Of a DNA stretch of 12,613 nt, positions 1-5,564 are shown one piece after another. Position numbers and translations under genes: made by a program. The stretch is taken from positions 1 to 12,613 of the forward strand of contig JADFNQ010000015.1 of NCBI GenBank assembly GCA_022563285.1. Direction: 5' to 3'. The stretch is from Chloroflexota bacterium (lineage in GTDB: Bacteria > Chloroflexota > Dehalococcoidia > SM23-28-2 > RBG-16-64-32). Each line of letters begins with the position of its first letter. The stretch's first letter is position 1. The notes below the pieces were generated by a model. That model ran no database searches. It saw only the letters and a list, made by a program, of their open reading frames with translations, and was not told the origin of the DNA.

Positions 1-975
1 CGGCAGCCGGGGGACGTCGGGTTCCTATCGCAGAGCGGGAACCTGCTGTTCGAGCTGACCTACCTCGCCGGCCCGCGGGGCCTTCGCTTCTCCAAGGCGA
101 TCAGCTACGGCAACGGCCTGGACCTGAACGAGGCGGACTTCCTGGACTACTTCGCCGGGGACGCCGAGAGCACGGTGGTGGGCGCCTACGTGGAGGGCGT
201 GCGGGACGGCCGCCGATACCTGGCGGCGCTCAGGCGGGCCGCGGCCGAGAAACCGGTGGTAGTGCTGAAGGGCGGACGGACCCAGGCCGGGGGCCGCGCC
301 GCCGCCTCCCACACGGCGGCCCTGGCGGGACAGCGGGCCGTCTGGGACGCCGCCGTGACCCAGGCGGGCGCCCTCCCCGTGGACACGATGGAGGAGCTCA
401 TCGATATGCTCATCGCCTTCGCCTATATGCGTCCGGGAAGCGGTAGGCGACTGGGGATGGTGGGCGGCGGCGGCGGTCGCTCCGTCCTCACCGCCGACCT
501 CTGCGAGGAGCTGGGGCTGAGCGTCCCGCCGCTTCCCGATGACGTTGAGCGGCGCATCGCGGAGGAGGCGCCAGAGCTGGCGGGATGGGTCACCAACCCG
601 GTGGACCAGTCGATCCTGGCTGGAAGCGGCGTGAGCGGCGCGCAGGTGTTGGGGTGGCTGGACGAAAGCCCCGACATCGACCTGCTGCTGGCCAACGTGG
701 GCGAGGCTTGGGCGCTGGGACGCCCTAACGCGGAGGCGCTGCTGGCCCGGATACCGGAACGGTTCGTCCAGGTGGGCACGCGCACGGTCAAACCGATGGC
801 CGTGGTCATCGGCCCCGCCGACTACGGGGACGAACGGCTCTGGCGGCTGGTGTCAGAGGCGCGGGAGAAGCTGGTGAGGGCGGAGCTGGCGCTGTTCCCC
901 AGCGTAGAGCGGGCGGCGAGGGCCCTGGCCCGGTTTGTGGGGTACTGGGAGCGGCGCGAAGGGGCGCGCCCCTAG
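1..975 (+). CDS. NDP-forming acyl-CoA synthetase, alpha-type, C-terminal part (5' end outside window)
   Basis: The frame is open from the first base and ends in TAG at 973-975, giving 324 visible residues with no start in the window. It begins with GFLSQSGNL, the entry to the succinyl-CoA-ligase-like (flavodoxin-like) domains of ADP/NDP-forming acyl-CoA synthetases. The motif KGGRTQAGG...AAASHTAALAG follows; its His (codon at 310-312) matches the phosphohistidine that relays phosphate between acyl-CoA and NDP. WVTNPVD is another family motif. The protein stops after the second ligase domain, where fused versions would continue into ATP-grasp, so this is probably an alpha-type subunit or stand-alone protein with a missing N-terminal CoA-binding domain. 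The substrate cannot be told. Its stop overlaps the stop of the convergent HD gene. Confidence 0.85.
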   Translation, partial: RQPGDVGFLSQSGNLLFELTYLAGPRGLRFSKAISYGNGLDLNEADFLDYFAGDAESTVVGAYVEGVRDGRRYLAALRRAAAEKPVVVLKGGRTQAGGRAAASHTAALAGQRAVWDAAVTQAGALPVDTMEELIDMLIAFAYMRPGSGRRLGMVGGGGGRSVLTADLCEELGLSVPPLPDDVERRIAEEAPELAGWVTNPVDQSILAGSGVSGAQVLGWLDESPDIDLLLANVGEAWALGRPNAEALLARIPERFVQVGTRTVKPMAVVIGPADYGDERLWRLVSEAREKLVRAELALFPSVERAARALARFVGYWERREGARP

Positions 976-2528
976 CCGCGCGGCCGCTCTATCTCCAGGG
1001 GCGGGGCGGTGCCGTCCATGGGGCCGGCCAGCGGCTCAGGCAGGCCTCCGATGGCCGCTGCGGGGCGCTCCGCCGCCGTGGGGGCGGGGTACTCGATGCG
1101 CGGATGGTAGACGCCGCGTAGGGTCGCCTTGAACGACTCGCTGATCGTCTTCAGGTCGCGCAGGGTCAGGTCGCATTCGTCCAGCTGGCCCTCCGTCACG
1201 CGTTCCGCGATCACCGCCTCCACCAGCGAGTCGACCCGCTCCACCGAACGGTCGCGGCTAGAGCGTACGACCGCCTCCACAGAGTCGGCCAGCATGACGA
1301 TGGCGGTCTCCCTGCTCTGGGGCCGGGGTCCGGGGTAGCGGAACTTCTCGGGGTCGGTGGTGGCGTCCTCGCTGGCCGCCTTGCGATAGAAGTAGGTGAC
1401 CAGGCGGGTGCCGTGGTGCTCCGGGATGAAGGCGCGCACCTGGGCCGGGATGCGGTGACGCTTCGCCAGCTCCAGGCCGGTGTAGACGTGGTCGGCGACC
1501 ATCTTGGCGCTGGCGGCGGGGGTAAGCTTGTCATGGGGGTTCTCACCCTGGATCTGGTTCTCGATGTAGTACACCGGCTTCGCCACCTTGCCGATGTCGT
1601 GGAAGTAGCAGCCCACCCGCACCAGCAGCGAGTCGGCGTCCACCTGGTCGGCCGCCCTCTCCGCCAGGTTGCCGACGATCACGCTGTGGTGGAACGTGCC
1701 CGGGGCCTGCTCCTGGAGCCGCCGCAGCAGCGGATGGTTGAGCTGGGCCAGCTCCATCAGCTGCATACGGGTGGTGATGCCGAACATCAGGCCCAGGATA
1801 ACCGTCGCGCCGACGACGATGACCGCGGATAGGAACCCGCCCAGGCTGGCGGCGAAGATCATCCACACCGGGTCCACCGCGTCGCGGCCCCCGGACAGCA
1901 GCCAGAAGGAGAGCAGCACGATGAAGGAGACGAAGGTCACCACGCCTCCGGCCACTAGGTAGCGGTTCAGCCGCTCCGCGCGGTGGACGGCGAAGATGCC
2001 CACCAGGCCGCCGAGGAGGAACGTGGTGACCATCTGTAGGGCGTCCAGCGGGTGTACGGCCAGGGACTCGCGGGCTTCCGGCAGGTAGAAGCCGACGAAG
2101 GCGGTGAGGAGGGCGAGGAGCGCCGCCACGGCCACCGCCAGGCCGCCGTCCAGCAGGGTGGCGATGATCATGGGCGAGGCGGCCACCGGCAGGATAAACG
2201 ATAAGAACAGGCGCTCGTCGTCCGGCAGGGTGATGGAGAGGAAGAACTTGGCGGCGGCCACCCAGACGATGACCAGCAACGCGAGCATGAAGAGCCGCAG
2301 GAGGGTGTTCAACTCCCGTGGCTGGAAGAGGTAGAGGTAGAAGCCCAACGCCCCGCCGGCCAGCAGCGAAATCATCACCGCCGCCGCCACGTCGTCGCCG
2401 CCGATCCCCCCGTCACTGCTGCCAGGCACGTTGGGGGAGATGACGAAGATGAGAGCCACGCCCAAGGCGACTGCGAACAGCGTGGCCCGCAGGGGAGAGA
2501 CCGTAAGCCTGGCCTGTCTTCCCGTCAT
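972..2528 (-). CDS. pgpH: 7TM-HD family cyclic-di-AMP phosphodiesterase, short form
   Basis: The protein is 518 residues. The N-terminal half is membrane: one helix at about 14-31, then about seven more between 47 and 249. A cytoplasmic HD domain follows at about 275-475. Metal-site motifs are clear: H280/H281 in GTFHHS, H310-D311 in YFHDIGK, H347, H371-H372 in PEHHGT and D415 in MLADSVEA. FRYPGPRPQ is diagnostic of the PgpH branch, which hydrolyses c-di-AMP to pApA. Known PgpH proteins are nearer 700 residues, with an extracellular 7TMR-HDED domain between helices 1 and 2. Here only about 15 residues separate them, so that sensor domain is absent. The gene follows yqeY after a 110-bp gap that holds its own likely promoter. 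It is convergent with the acyl-CoA synthetase gene, the two stops sharing CTAG at 972-975. Confidence 0.9.
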   Translation of the reverse strand: MTGRQARLTVSPLRATLFAVALGVALIFVISPNVPGSSDGGIGGDDVAAAVMISLLAGGALGFYLYLFQPRELNTLLRLFMLALLVIVWVAAAKFFLSITLPDDERLFLSFILPVAASPMIIATLLDGGLAVAVAALLALLTAFVGFYLPEARESLAVHPLDALQMVTTFLLGGLVGIFAVHRAERLNRYLVAGGVVTFVSFIVLLSFWLLSGGRDAVDPVWMIFAASLGGFLSAVIVVGATVILGLMFGITTRMQLMELAQLNHPLLRRLQEQAPGTFHHSVIVGNLAERAADQVDADSLLVRVGCYFHDIGKVAKPVYYIENQIQGENPHDKLTPAASAKMVADHVYTGLELAKRHRIPAQVRAFIPEHHGTRLVTYFYRKAASEDATTDPEKFRYPGPRPQSRETAIVMLADSVEAVVRSSRDRSVERVDSLVEAVIAERVTEGQLDECDLTLRDLKTISESFKATLRGVYHPRIEYPAPTAAERPAAAIGGLPEPLAGPMDGTAPPLEIERPRG

Positions 2529-2561
2529 ATCTGCCCGTACCTCATGAGGAAGGCAAAATCC

Positions 2562-2590
2562 ATCATATCAGACACTGCTACTAGGAAAAA
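2562..2590 (-). promoter_or_regulatory. Possible sigma70-type promoter of the HD phosphodiesterase gene
   Basis: On the minus strand a good -10 (TATGAT, 2562-2567) lies 17 nt from a weak -35 (TTTTTC, 2585-2590). The predicted transcript starts about 25-30 nt before the ATG at 2528. The -35 is poor, so this rests on the -10 and on its position in the gap after yqeY. Confidence 0.35.
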
Positions 2591-2615
2591 CGACGTGCTG
2601 GCACCGCCAATCGTT

Positions 2616-2633
2616 TCACGGGCAACCCCGTGA
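2616..2633 (-). terminator. Hairpin after yqeY, possible weak terminator
   Basis: A perfect 7-bp stem (TCACGGG/CCCGTGA) with a 4-nt loop begins five bases past the yqeY stop. No U-run follows directly; the nearest T5 is about 25 nt further on (2586-2590). It may attenuate the rpsU-yqeY transcript rather than end it cleanly. Confidence 0.3.
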
Positions 2634-2638
2634 TCGAT

Positions 2639-3088
2639 CTAGAGAGAGGCGAGGAGCTCCGTGACCACCTCGTTGATCTCCCTGCCCTCGGCGCGTCCGG
2701 CCAGGCGGCCGATGAGGACTGGCATCACCTTGCTCTTGTCGCTAGGGCCGCCAGCACCTACCTCGCTGATCACCTCCCGGGCGGCCTGGGTTATCTCGTC
2801 GCGGCTCATCTGGGCCGGCAGGTAGGACTGGATGACGCTCAGCTCCGCCTTCTCTTTGGCGACCAGGTCCTGCCGGTCCGCCTTCTCGAACTCCGCAATG
2901 CTTTCCCGGCCTCGCTTCGCCTCCCGGCCGATGAGGGCAAGTAAGTCCGTATCGCTGAGGGTCGCGCCCTTCGCTACCTCGGCGTTCTTGATCGCCCAGG
3001 TAGCCATGCGGATCGCATTCTTGCGGGCTTCGTCGCGCTGACGGATAGCGTCCTTGAGATCTTCCGCCAGCCGTTCTTTGAGGGACAT
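2639..3088 (-). CDS. yqeY: GatB/YqeY domain-containing protein
   Basis: This is a 149-residue GatB/YqeY-family protein of ordinary length. It starts MSLKERLAEDLKDAIRQRDE and contains the family pattern R-x(3)-A-I-K-N-x-E near residues 27-37 and SYLPAQMS near 98-105. It ends in an alanine/glycine-rich helical tail. The YqeY family resembles the tRNA-binding tail domain of the GatB amidotransferase subunit; its precise role is not established. It lies 26 bp downstream of rpsU, the classical rpsU-yqeY pair, and is presumably cotranscribed from the rpsU promoter. No strong Shine-Dalgarno sequence precedes the ATG, consistent with coupling to rpsU translation. In many bacteria phoH, pgpH and ybeY follow in the same cluster; here phoH and ybeY are absent from the window. 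Confidence 0.93.
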   Translation of the reverse strand: MSLKERLAEDLKDAIRQRDEARKNAIRMATWAIKNAEVAKGATLSDTDLLALIGREAKRGRESIAEFEKADRQDLVAKEKAELSVIQSYLPAQMSRDEITQAAREVISEVGAGGPSDKSKVMPVLIGRLAGRAEGREINEVVTELLASL

Positions 3089-3114
3089 ATAGGGGGCCTG
3101 TGCTTTGACAGGAG

Positions 3115-3312
3115 TTAAGAGTAGCCGCGCTGGCTGTTCCTCATACTCTTGCGGCGCTTGGCGGCGGCCTTCTTCTTGCGCCTAATGCTGGGCGATTCGT
3201 AGTGCTCACGACGGCGGGCTTCAGCCAGGACGCCGGTCTGCTGGACCAGCTTGTTGAACCGCCTTAGCGCCTGCTCAAAGCTCTCATGCGAGCCAATCTT
3301 GACCTCGGTCAA
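3115..3312 (-). CDS. rpsU: 30S ribosomal protein S21, TTG start
   Basis: The protein is 65 residues: TEVKIGSHESFEQALRRFNK, then the basic tail RRKKKAAAKRRKSMRNSQRG, the hallmark of bS21 in the small ribosomal subunit. A longer frame opens at an ATG 22 codons upstream, but those residues are not S21-like. The TTG at 3310-3312 is preceded by GGAGGG with a 6-nt spacer, exactly where the S21 homology begins, so TTG is chosen. The gene heads the rpsU-yqeY transcript from a strong promoter (3349-3378) and is divergent from the selenoprotein gene across about 200 bp. Confidence 0.93.
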   Translation of the reverse strand: MTEVKIGSHESFEQALRRFNKLVQQTGVLAEARRREHYESPSIRRKKKAAAKRRKSMRNSQRGYS

Positions 3313-3348
3313 ACAGATCCCTCCAAACATCAATCGGGTTCGCGTGCA

Positions 3349-3378
3349 ATTGTATTGGGCCGCCAGAGGGCGTGTCAA
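3349..3378 (-). promoter_or_regulatory. Strong sigma70-type promoter of rpsU-yqeY
   Basis: On the minus strand a perfect -35 TTGACA (3373-3378) lies 18 nt from the -10 TACAAT (3349-3354). Transcription would start near 3342, giving a leader of about 30 nt that contains the GGAGGG ribosome binding site. Confidence 0.75.
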
Positions 3379-3448
3379 GTGAAATGTGTAACTAGCGGCC
3401 GCGGCATCGCATCCCCTGACCGCGAGCTTGAGCGCCGCTATCGGCGGT

Positions 3449-3477
3449 TTGAAGGCGCCGTTCGGCTACCGTAAACT
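3449..3477 (+). promoter_or_regulatory. Promoter of the Sec-FTR gene
   Basis: TTGAAG (3449-3454), a 17-nt spacer and TAAACT (3472-3477) form a reasonable sigma70-type promoter. It lies about 43 bp before the ATG at 3521 and places the transcript start near 3484. It is in the divergent region shared with rpsU. Confidence 0.5.
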
Positions 3478-3520
3478 AAACTCTCGAACCAGCCTCAGCT
3501 CGGCCCCGGAAGGAGCAGCG

Positions 3521-3955
3521 ATGCCGAAGGAGATCACGTTTGACGAGGCGCTGGTCCGAGCCAAGCGCATGTCCGAACGCTACGTGGAGAAGGGCCCCTA
3601 TGAGTTCTTCCCCATGCCGGAGATCGTGGAAGAGGTGCAGGGAGGGCTGGCCAAGAACCTGGTCCAGCACGGCCACCTGTACTGCCCTTGAATGACCCTC
3701 TCCGGCGATCCTGATGAGGATCGCAAGAAGATCTGCCCCTGCGAGAGGCATCACGAGGATATAGCCCGGGACGGCTTCTGCATCTGAATGTTCTTCGTGA
3801 GCGAAGAGTATCTTCGCAACTACCAGGAATCAGGGGACGTGGGCAGCAGCACGCTGGGGGAGGTGGCGCCGCTGGGGGAGAGCCTGTTCCCGGCCGACAA
3901 GGAGGCGGAGAGGGTACCCAAGGCCAAGCGAGGTCCCGCCGGAAAACGGCAGTAG
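3521..3955 (+). CDS. Selenoprotein homologue of ferredoxin-thioredoxin reductase catalytic subunit, two in-frame UGA (Sec57, Sec89)
   Basis: Read through two UGA codons (3689-3691, 3785-3787), the frame encodes 144 residues ending in TAG. The start is ATG with AAGGAG five bases upstream. The order of motifs is Y54-C55-P-U57, I71-C72-P-C74 and G85-F86-C87-I-U89-M-F-F-V, matching the CPC...CPC...CHC-MLF layout of the FTR catalytic subunit. In Synechocystis FTR, C55, C74, C76 and C85 bind [4Fe-4S], and C57-C87 is the redox disulfide that reduces thioredoxin. Here all four ligand positions are Cys and both redox positions are UGA. A hairpin of SECIS type follows each UGA. Residues 1-50 fit the helical FTR N-terminus, and the tail (about 106-144) is extra and ends basic. 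No variable subunit is visible. Likely role: ferredoxin-dependent reduction of a thioredoxin-like partner through a selenol pair. A pseudogene is the main alternative, but is unlikely given where the UGAs fall. Confidence 0.88.
3705..3724 (+). promoter_or_regulatory. Bacterial SECIS-like hairpin for Sec57
   Basis: A perfect 7-bp stem (GCGATCC/GGATCGC) with 6-nt loop TGATGA sits inside the coding sequence. The stem begins at +14 and the loop at +21 from the last base of the UGA at 3691. The second loop base is G. This fits the known bacterial SECIS pattern: a G in the first two loop bases and roughly 16-37 nt between UGA and loop. CTCTC (3698-3702) and GAGAG (3743-3747) could add an outer stem. 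It would recruit SelB with Sec-tRNA. Confidence 0.8.
3801..3817 (+). promoter_or_regulatory. Bacterial SECIS-like hairpin for Sec89
   Basis: A perfect 7-bp stem (GCGAAGA/TCTTCGC) with a 3-nt loop GTA lies after the second UGA (ends 3787). The stem begins at +14 and the loop at +21, the same register as the first hairpin, and both stems open with GCGA. The first loop base is G. An alternative 10-bp stem over 3788-3811 (loop TGAG) is possible but puts the loop only 10 nt from the UGA. Confidence 0.72.
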
Positions 3956-3996
3956 GCCAAGGCGGGATACGGCTCTGAGAAGCGGTGTCTGTGGCC

Positions 3997-4140
3997 CTAG
4001 TCCGCTGAAGGGAGTACCTTGGGCTGCATCAGCTCCATGGGCTTGCCGCAACAGGCGGCGGCGCCTTCCCCCGCCTTGATGCAGAGCACCTCTGAGCCGC
4101 AGGTCTCGCACTGGAACCGCTTGCCAAGCTGATTGCTCAC
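3997..4140 (-). CDS. Desulforedoxin-like protein (second of pair), GTG start
   Basis: This is a 47-residue protein starting at GTG (4138-4140), with GGAGGT five bases upstream. It reads GKRFQCETCGSE, then GEGAAACCGKPMELM. The four cysteines (C11, C14, C30, C31) form the CxxC...CC rubredoxin-like Fe(Cys)4 site of desulforedoxin, which also forms the N-terminal domain of desulfoferrodoxin (superoxide reductase). The SOR domain is absent, so this is a stand-alone Dx, probably a homodimer that moves single electrons in the cytoplasm. Desulforedoxin is about 36 residues; this copy has a short extra tail after M-Q-P-K and an extra Cys (C20). It follows its paralogue by 14 bp and converges on the Sec-FTR gene. 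Confidence 0.88.
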   Translation of the reverse strand: MSNQLGKRFQCETCGSEVLCIKAGEGAAACCGKPMELMQPKVLPSAD

Positions 4141-4154
4141 GTCCTACCTCCGCC

Positions 4155-4274
4155 CTACTGCTTCTGCTGCATCGGCTGATCGCAGCAGCTCAGGTTGCCT
4201 TCGCCGCCCTTGGTAACGATCATCTCCGTGCCGCACTTGCTGCACTGGTAACGCTTTCCCACCTGGTTCGCCAC
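4155..4274 (-). CDS. Desulforedoxin-like protein (first of pair), GTG start
   Basis: This is a 39-residue protein from GTG (4272-4274) to TAG. It reads GKRYQCSKCGTEMIVTKGGE, then LSCCDQPM. The Fe(Cys)4 ligands are C11, C14, C30 and C31, the classic desulforedoxin layout at close to the family length. GGAGG lies 11 bases before the start, so the spacing is a little long. It is the promoter-proximal gene of a two-gene operon; the second copy shares the NQ-x-GKR(Y/F)QC opening, so the pair arose by tandem duplication. Likely one-electron carriers in oxygen or peroxide defence. The partner (for example a superoxide reductase or rubrerythrin) is not in the window. Confidence 0.9.
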   Translation of the reverse strand: MANQVGKRYQCSKCGTEMIVTKGGEGNLSCCDQPMQQKQ

Positions 4275-4320
4275 TACTTCTCGATCCTCCCGATGATTTC
4301 GGGCCGACCCTGCTGCCGGC

Positions 4321-4360
4321 CCAGCGGCGAATATAGCGCAAGTGTTACGCGGCCGTCAAC
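4321..4360 (-). repeat. Promoter repeat, copy 1 (upstream of desulforedoxins)
   Basis: These 40 bp match 4877-4916 at 37 of 40 positions; the differences are all C/T. The block covers the whole -35 to -10 region and the start-site area. Confidence 0.85.
4330..4359 (-). promoter_or_regulatory. Promoter of the desulforedoxin pair
   Basis: On the minus strand TTGACG (4354-4359), an 18-nt spacer and TATATT (4330-4335) form a good sigma70-type promoter. It begins just after the stop of the upstream cupredoxin gene (4366-4368), so the desulforedoxins need not depend on read-through. The leader is about 50 nt. Confidence 0.7.
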
Positions 4361-4365
4361 CTAAC

Positions 4366-4815
4366 CTACTGCGCGATAAGTGTCCCGGTCATGATGGTTG
4401 GGTGCACCTCACAGCGGTAGAAGTACTCCCCGGCGGCCAAGCTCACAGTCACCGTGTCTACGAAGGGAGCGACATGGATCTCCGTCTGATCAATCAGCTC
4501 TCCACCCCCGGCAGGATCACTGGTGTAGACGGCGAAGTTATGGGTGCCGTCCGTGTTGTCGGCGGTGATGGTCACGTCGGTGTCGGCGGCGATCGTCAGC
4601 TCAGACCTATCGAAGGTGTTGAGGGGGAGCATCTTGATCTCCGCCGTCGCCCCACCGGCGGCTGGTGTCTCACCGGCGGCCGGTGTATCACCGCCGACCG
4701 GAGTTTCACCGCCGCCGTCGTCGTCACCGTTACAGGCGGCCGCCACCACGAGCGCCGCGCCCATGACCAGCAGCGCCACGAAGATCGGACGACGGATGAA
4801 AGTGAAGACAGACAT
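4366..4815 (-). CDS. Cupredoxin-domain lipoprotein
   Basis: The protein has 149 residues from the ATG at 4813-4815, which has AGGAGG eight bases upstream; an in-frame ATG 25 codons earlier lacks signal-peptide character. Basic residues and a hydrophobic stretch lead to the lipobox VVAAAC with C28. A low-complexity Asp/Gly/GETP linker (about 29-56) follows, then a cupredoxin fold (about 57-149). All type 1 copper ligands are present: H92 in GTHNF, C135, H138 and M142 in YRCEVHPTIM (C-x2-H-x3-M). It would be a membrane-tethered electron carrier on the outer face. It follows a paralogous lipoprotein and the bc-complex genes but has its own promoter. Partner unknown; a terminal oxidase is plausible. 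Confidence 0.87.
   Translation of the reverse strand: MSVFTFIRRPIFVALLVMGAALVVAAACNGDDDGGGETPVGGDTPAAGETPAAGGATAEIKMLPLNTFDRSELTIAADTDVTITADNTDGTHNFAVYTSDPAGGGELIDQTEIHVAPFVDTVTVSLAAGEYFYRCEVHPTIMTGTLIAQ
4660..4713 (-). repeat. 18-bp tandem repeat encoding the GETP/GDTP linker (3 units)
   Basis: There are three 18-nt units (4660-4677, 4678-4695, 4696-4713), each coding for a six-residue G-(E/D)-T-P-x-x motif in the linker between the lipid anchor and the cupredoxin domain. It resembles the array in the paralogue at 5281-5369. Confidence 0.8.
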
Positions 4816-4876
4816 GAGTTGGCCTCCTGTTCGCATCAATGGTTTTGTGGATTGGCGACCGCTACTGCGGCCGGCC

Positions 4877-4916
4877 CCAGCGGCGAACATAGCGCAAGCG
4901 TCACGCGGCCGTCAAC
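4877..4916 (-). repeat. Promoter repeat, copy 2 (upstream of cupredoxin lipoprotein)
   Basis: This is the partner of 4321-4360, with 37 of 40 identical bases in the same orientation, and weaker similarity extending on the downstream side. The two copies flank the cupredoxin gene. Confidence 0.85.
4886..4915 (-). promoter_or_regulatory. Promoter of the 149-residue cupredoxin lipoprotein
   Basis: On the minus strand TTGACG (4910-4915), 18 nt and TATGTT (4886-4891). It sits between the two cupredoxin genes and gives a leader of about 60 nt. It is nearly identical to the desulforedoxin promoter. Confidence 0.65.
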
Positions 4917-4937
4917 ATGCAAGCCGGCCAGCGCCGG

Positions 4938-5471
4938 CTATTCCACGGTGAAGGCGGCGCGCATGCCCAAGTCGTAGTGGCCGGCAATGTTGCAGATGAG
5001 CACGTAGCTGCCCGGGTCCAGGTCGACGCTCACCTCTTGCGTCTCCCCGGCGTTAAACTCCGGCGCAGAGGCGACGACGTCCAACTGCGATTCGTCGGCC
5101 TGGGCGTTAGCCGTGGGAAGCGCGTCCGGCGCAAGGTCTGTCTTGATCACCCGAAAGTTGTGAACGATGGTGCCGTCATTGGAGACGCTGAAGGTCAACG
5201 CGCCGGCGCCTGCGGCGTCCTGCGCGGGGTTGACCGCGAACTCCTCCAACCCGACATCCACGGTGGTAGCAGCGCCGGCGGGCGTCTCGCCAGCGGCCGG
5301 AGTCTCGCCGACGGCCGGAGTCTCACCTGCGGGCGGGGTCTCGCCGACAGCGTCAACGGGGGTCTCGCCGTCGTCGTCGTCATCGCCGCAGGCTGCCGCT
5401 ACGATGAGCGCTACGCCCAGCACCAGCAGCGCCACGAAGATGCGGCTACGAACAAAGGACAAGATGGACAT
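4938..5471 (-). CDS. Sulfocyanin-like cupredoxin lipoprotein
   Basis: The protein has 177 residues; AGGAGG lies eight bases before the ATG. The signal peptide is nearly the same as in the downstream paralogue, with lipobox IVAAAC and C28, then an Asp run and five GETP repeats (about 35-65) as a flexible tether. The cupredoxin domain (about 70-177) has H104 in VHNF and C160-x4-H165-x4-M170, a full type 1 copper site whose ligand loop resembles sulfocyanin/rusticyanin-type proteins rather than plastocyanin. It therefore probably has a different potential or partner from the 149-residue copy. It lies 93 bp after the cytochrome c-cupredoxin gene and may be the end of the same transcript. Confidence 0.86.
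   Translation of the reverse strand: MSILSFVRSRIFVALLVLGVALIVAAACGDDDDDGETPVDAVGETPPAGETPAVGETPAAGETPAGAATTVDVGLEEFAVNPAQDAAGAGALTFSVSNDGTIVHNFRVIKTDLAPDALPTANAQADESQLDVVASAPEFNAGETQEVSVDLDPGSYVLICNIAGHYDLGMRAAFTVE
5281..5369 (-). repeat. 18-bp tandem repeat encoding the GETP linker (about 5 units)
   Basis: Units start at 5281, 5299, 5317 and 5335, with a further partial unit at 5359 after a 6-nt spacer. Each encodes GETP plus two small residues. Variation is multiples of three bases, so the tether length can change without a frameshift. Confidence 0.8.
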
Positions 5472-5564
5472 GAAGGGTTCCTCCTGTTCTGATCGATTAG
5501 TTTTCCAACCGTTTACAACGATAGAGCCAGCCTTCCGGATTGCTTGTGCGCCGCGCCACCAGCA

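Noticed and set aside
3115..3378. The longer 87-residue version of S21
   Set aside because: The extra 22 residues are unlike S21, and the GGAGGG ribosome site lies inside that extension, six bases before the TTG.
3521..3787. The Sec-FTR region as three separate small genes (stops at 3691 and 3787, ATG straight after each)
   Set aside because: The second and third pieces have no ribosome binding site, and FTR motifs run across the UGAs in one frame with Cys-equivalent positions at the UGAs.
3689..3787. Nonsense-mutated pseudogene
   Set aside because: Only the two catalytic Cys positions are hit, both by UGA, with no frameshift and with a hairpin in the same register after each. It remains the main alternative until the host's selenium genes are checked.
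3788..3811. Alternative 10-bp hairpin (loop TGAG) directly after the second UGA
   Set aside because: Its loop is only 10 nt from the UGA, too close for a typical bacterial SECIS, and it includes two G-U pairs; the 3801-3817 stem is perfect and correctly spaced.
3956..3996. A shared terminator between the Sec-FTR and desulforedoxin genes
   Set aside because: Only GGCCA/TGGCC ends pair over a long loop and there is no T-run, so no terminator is called.
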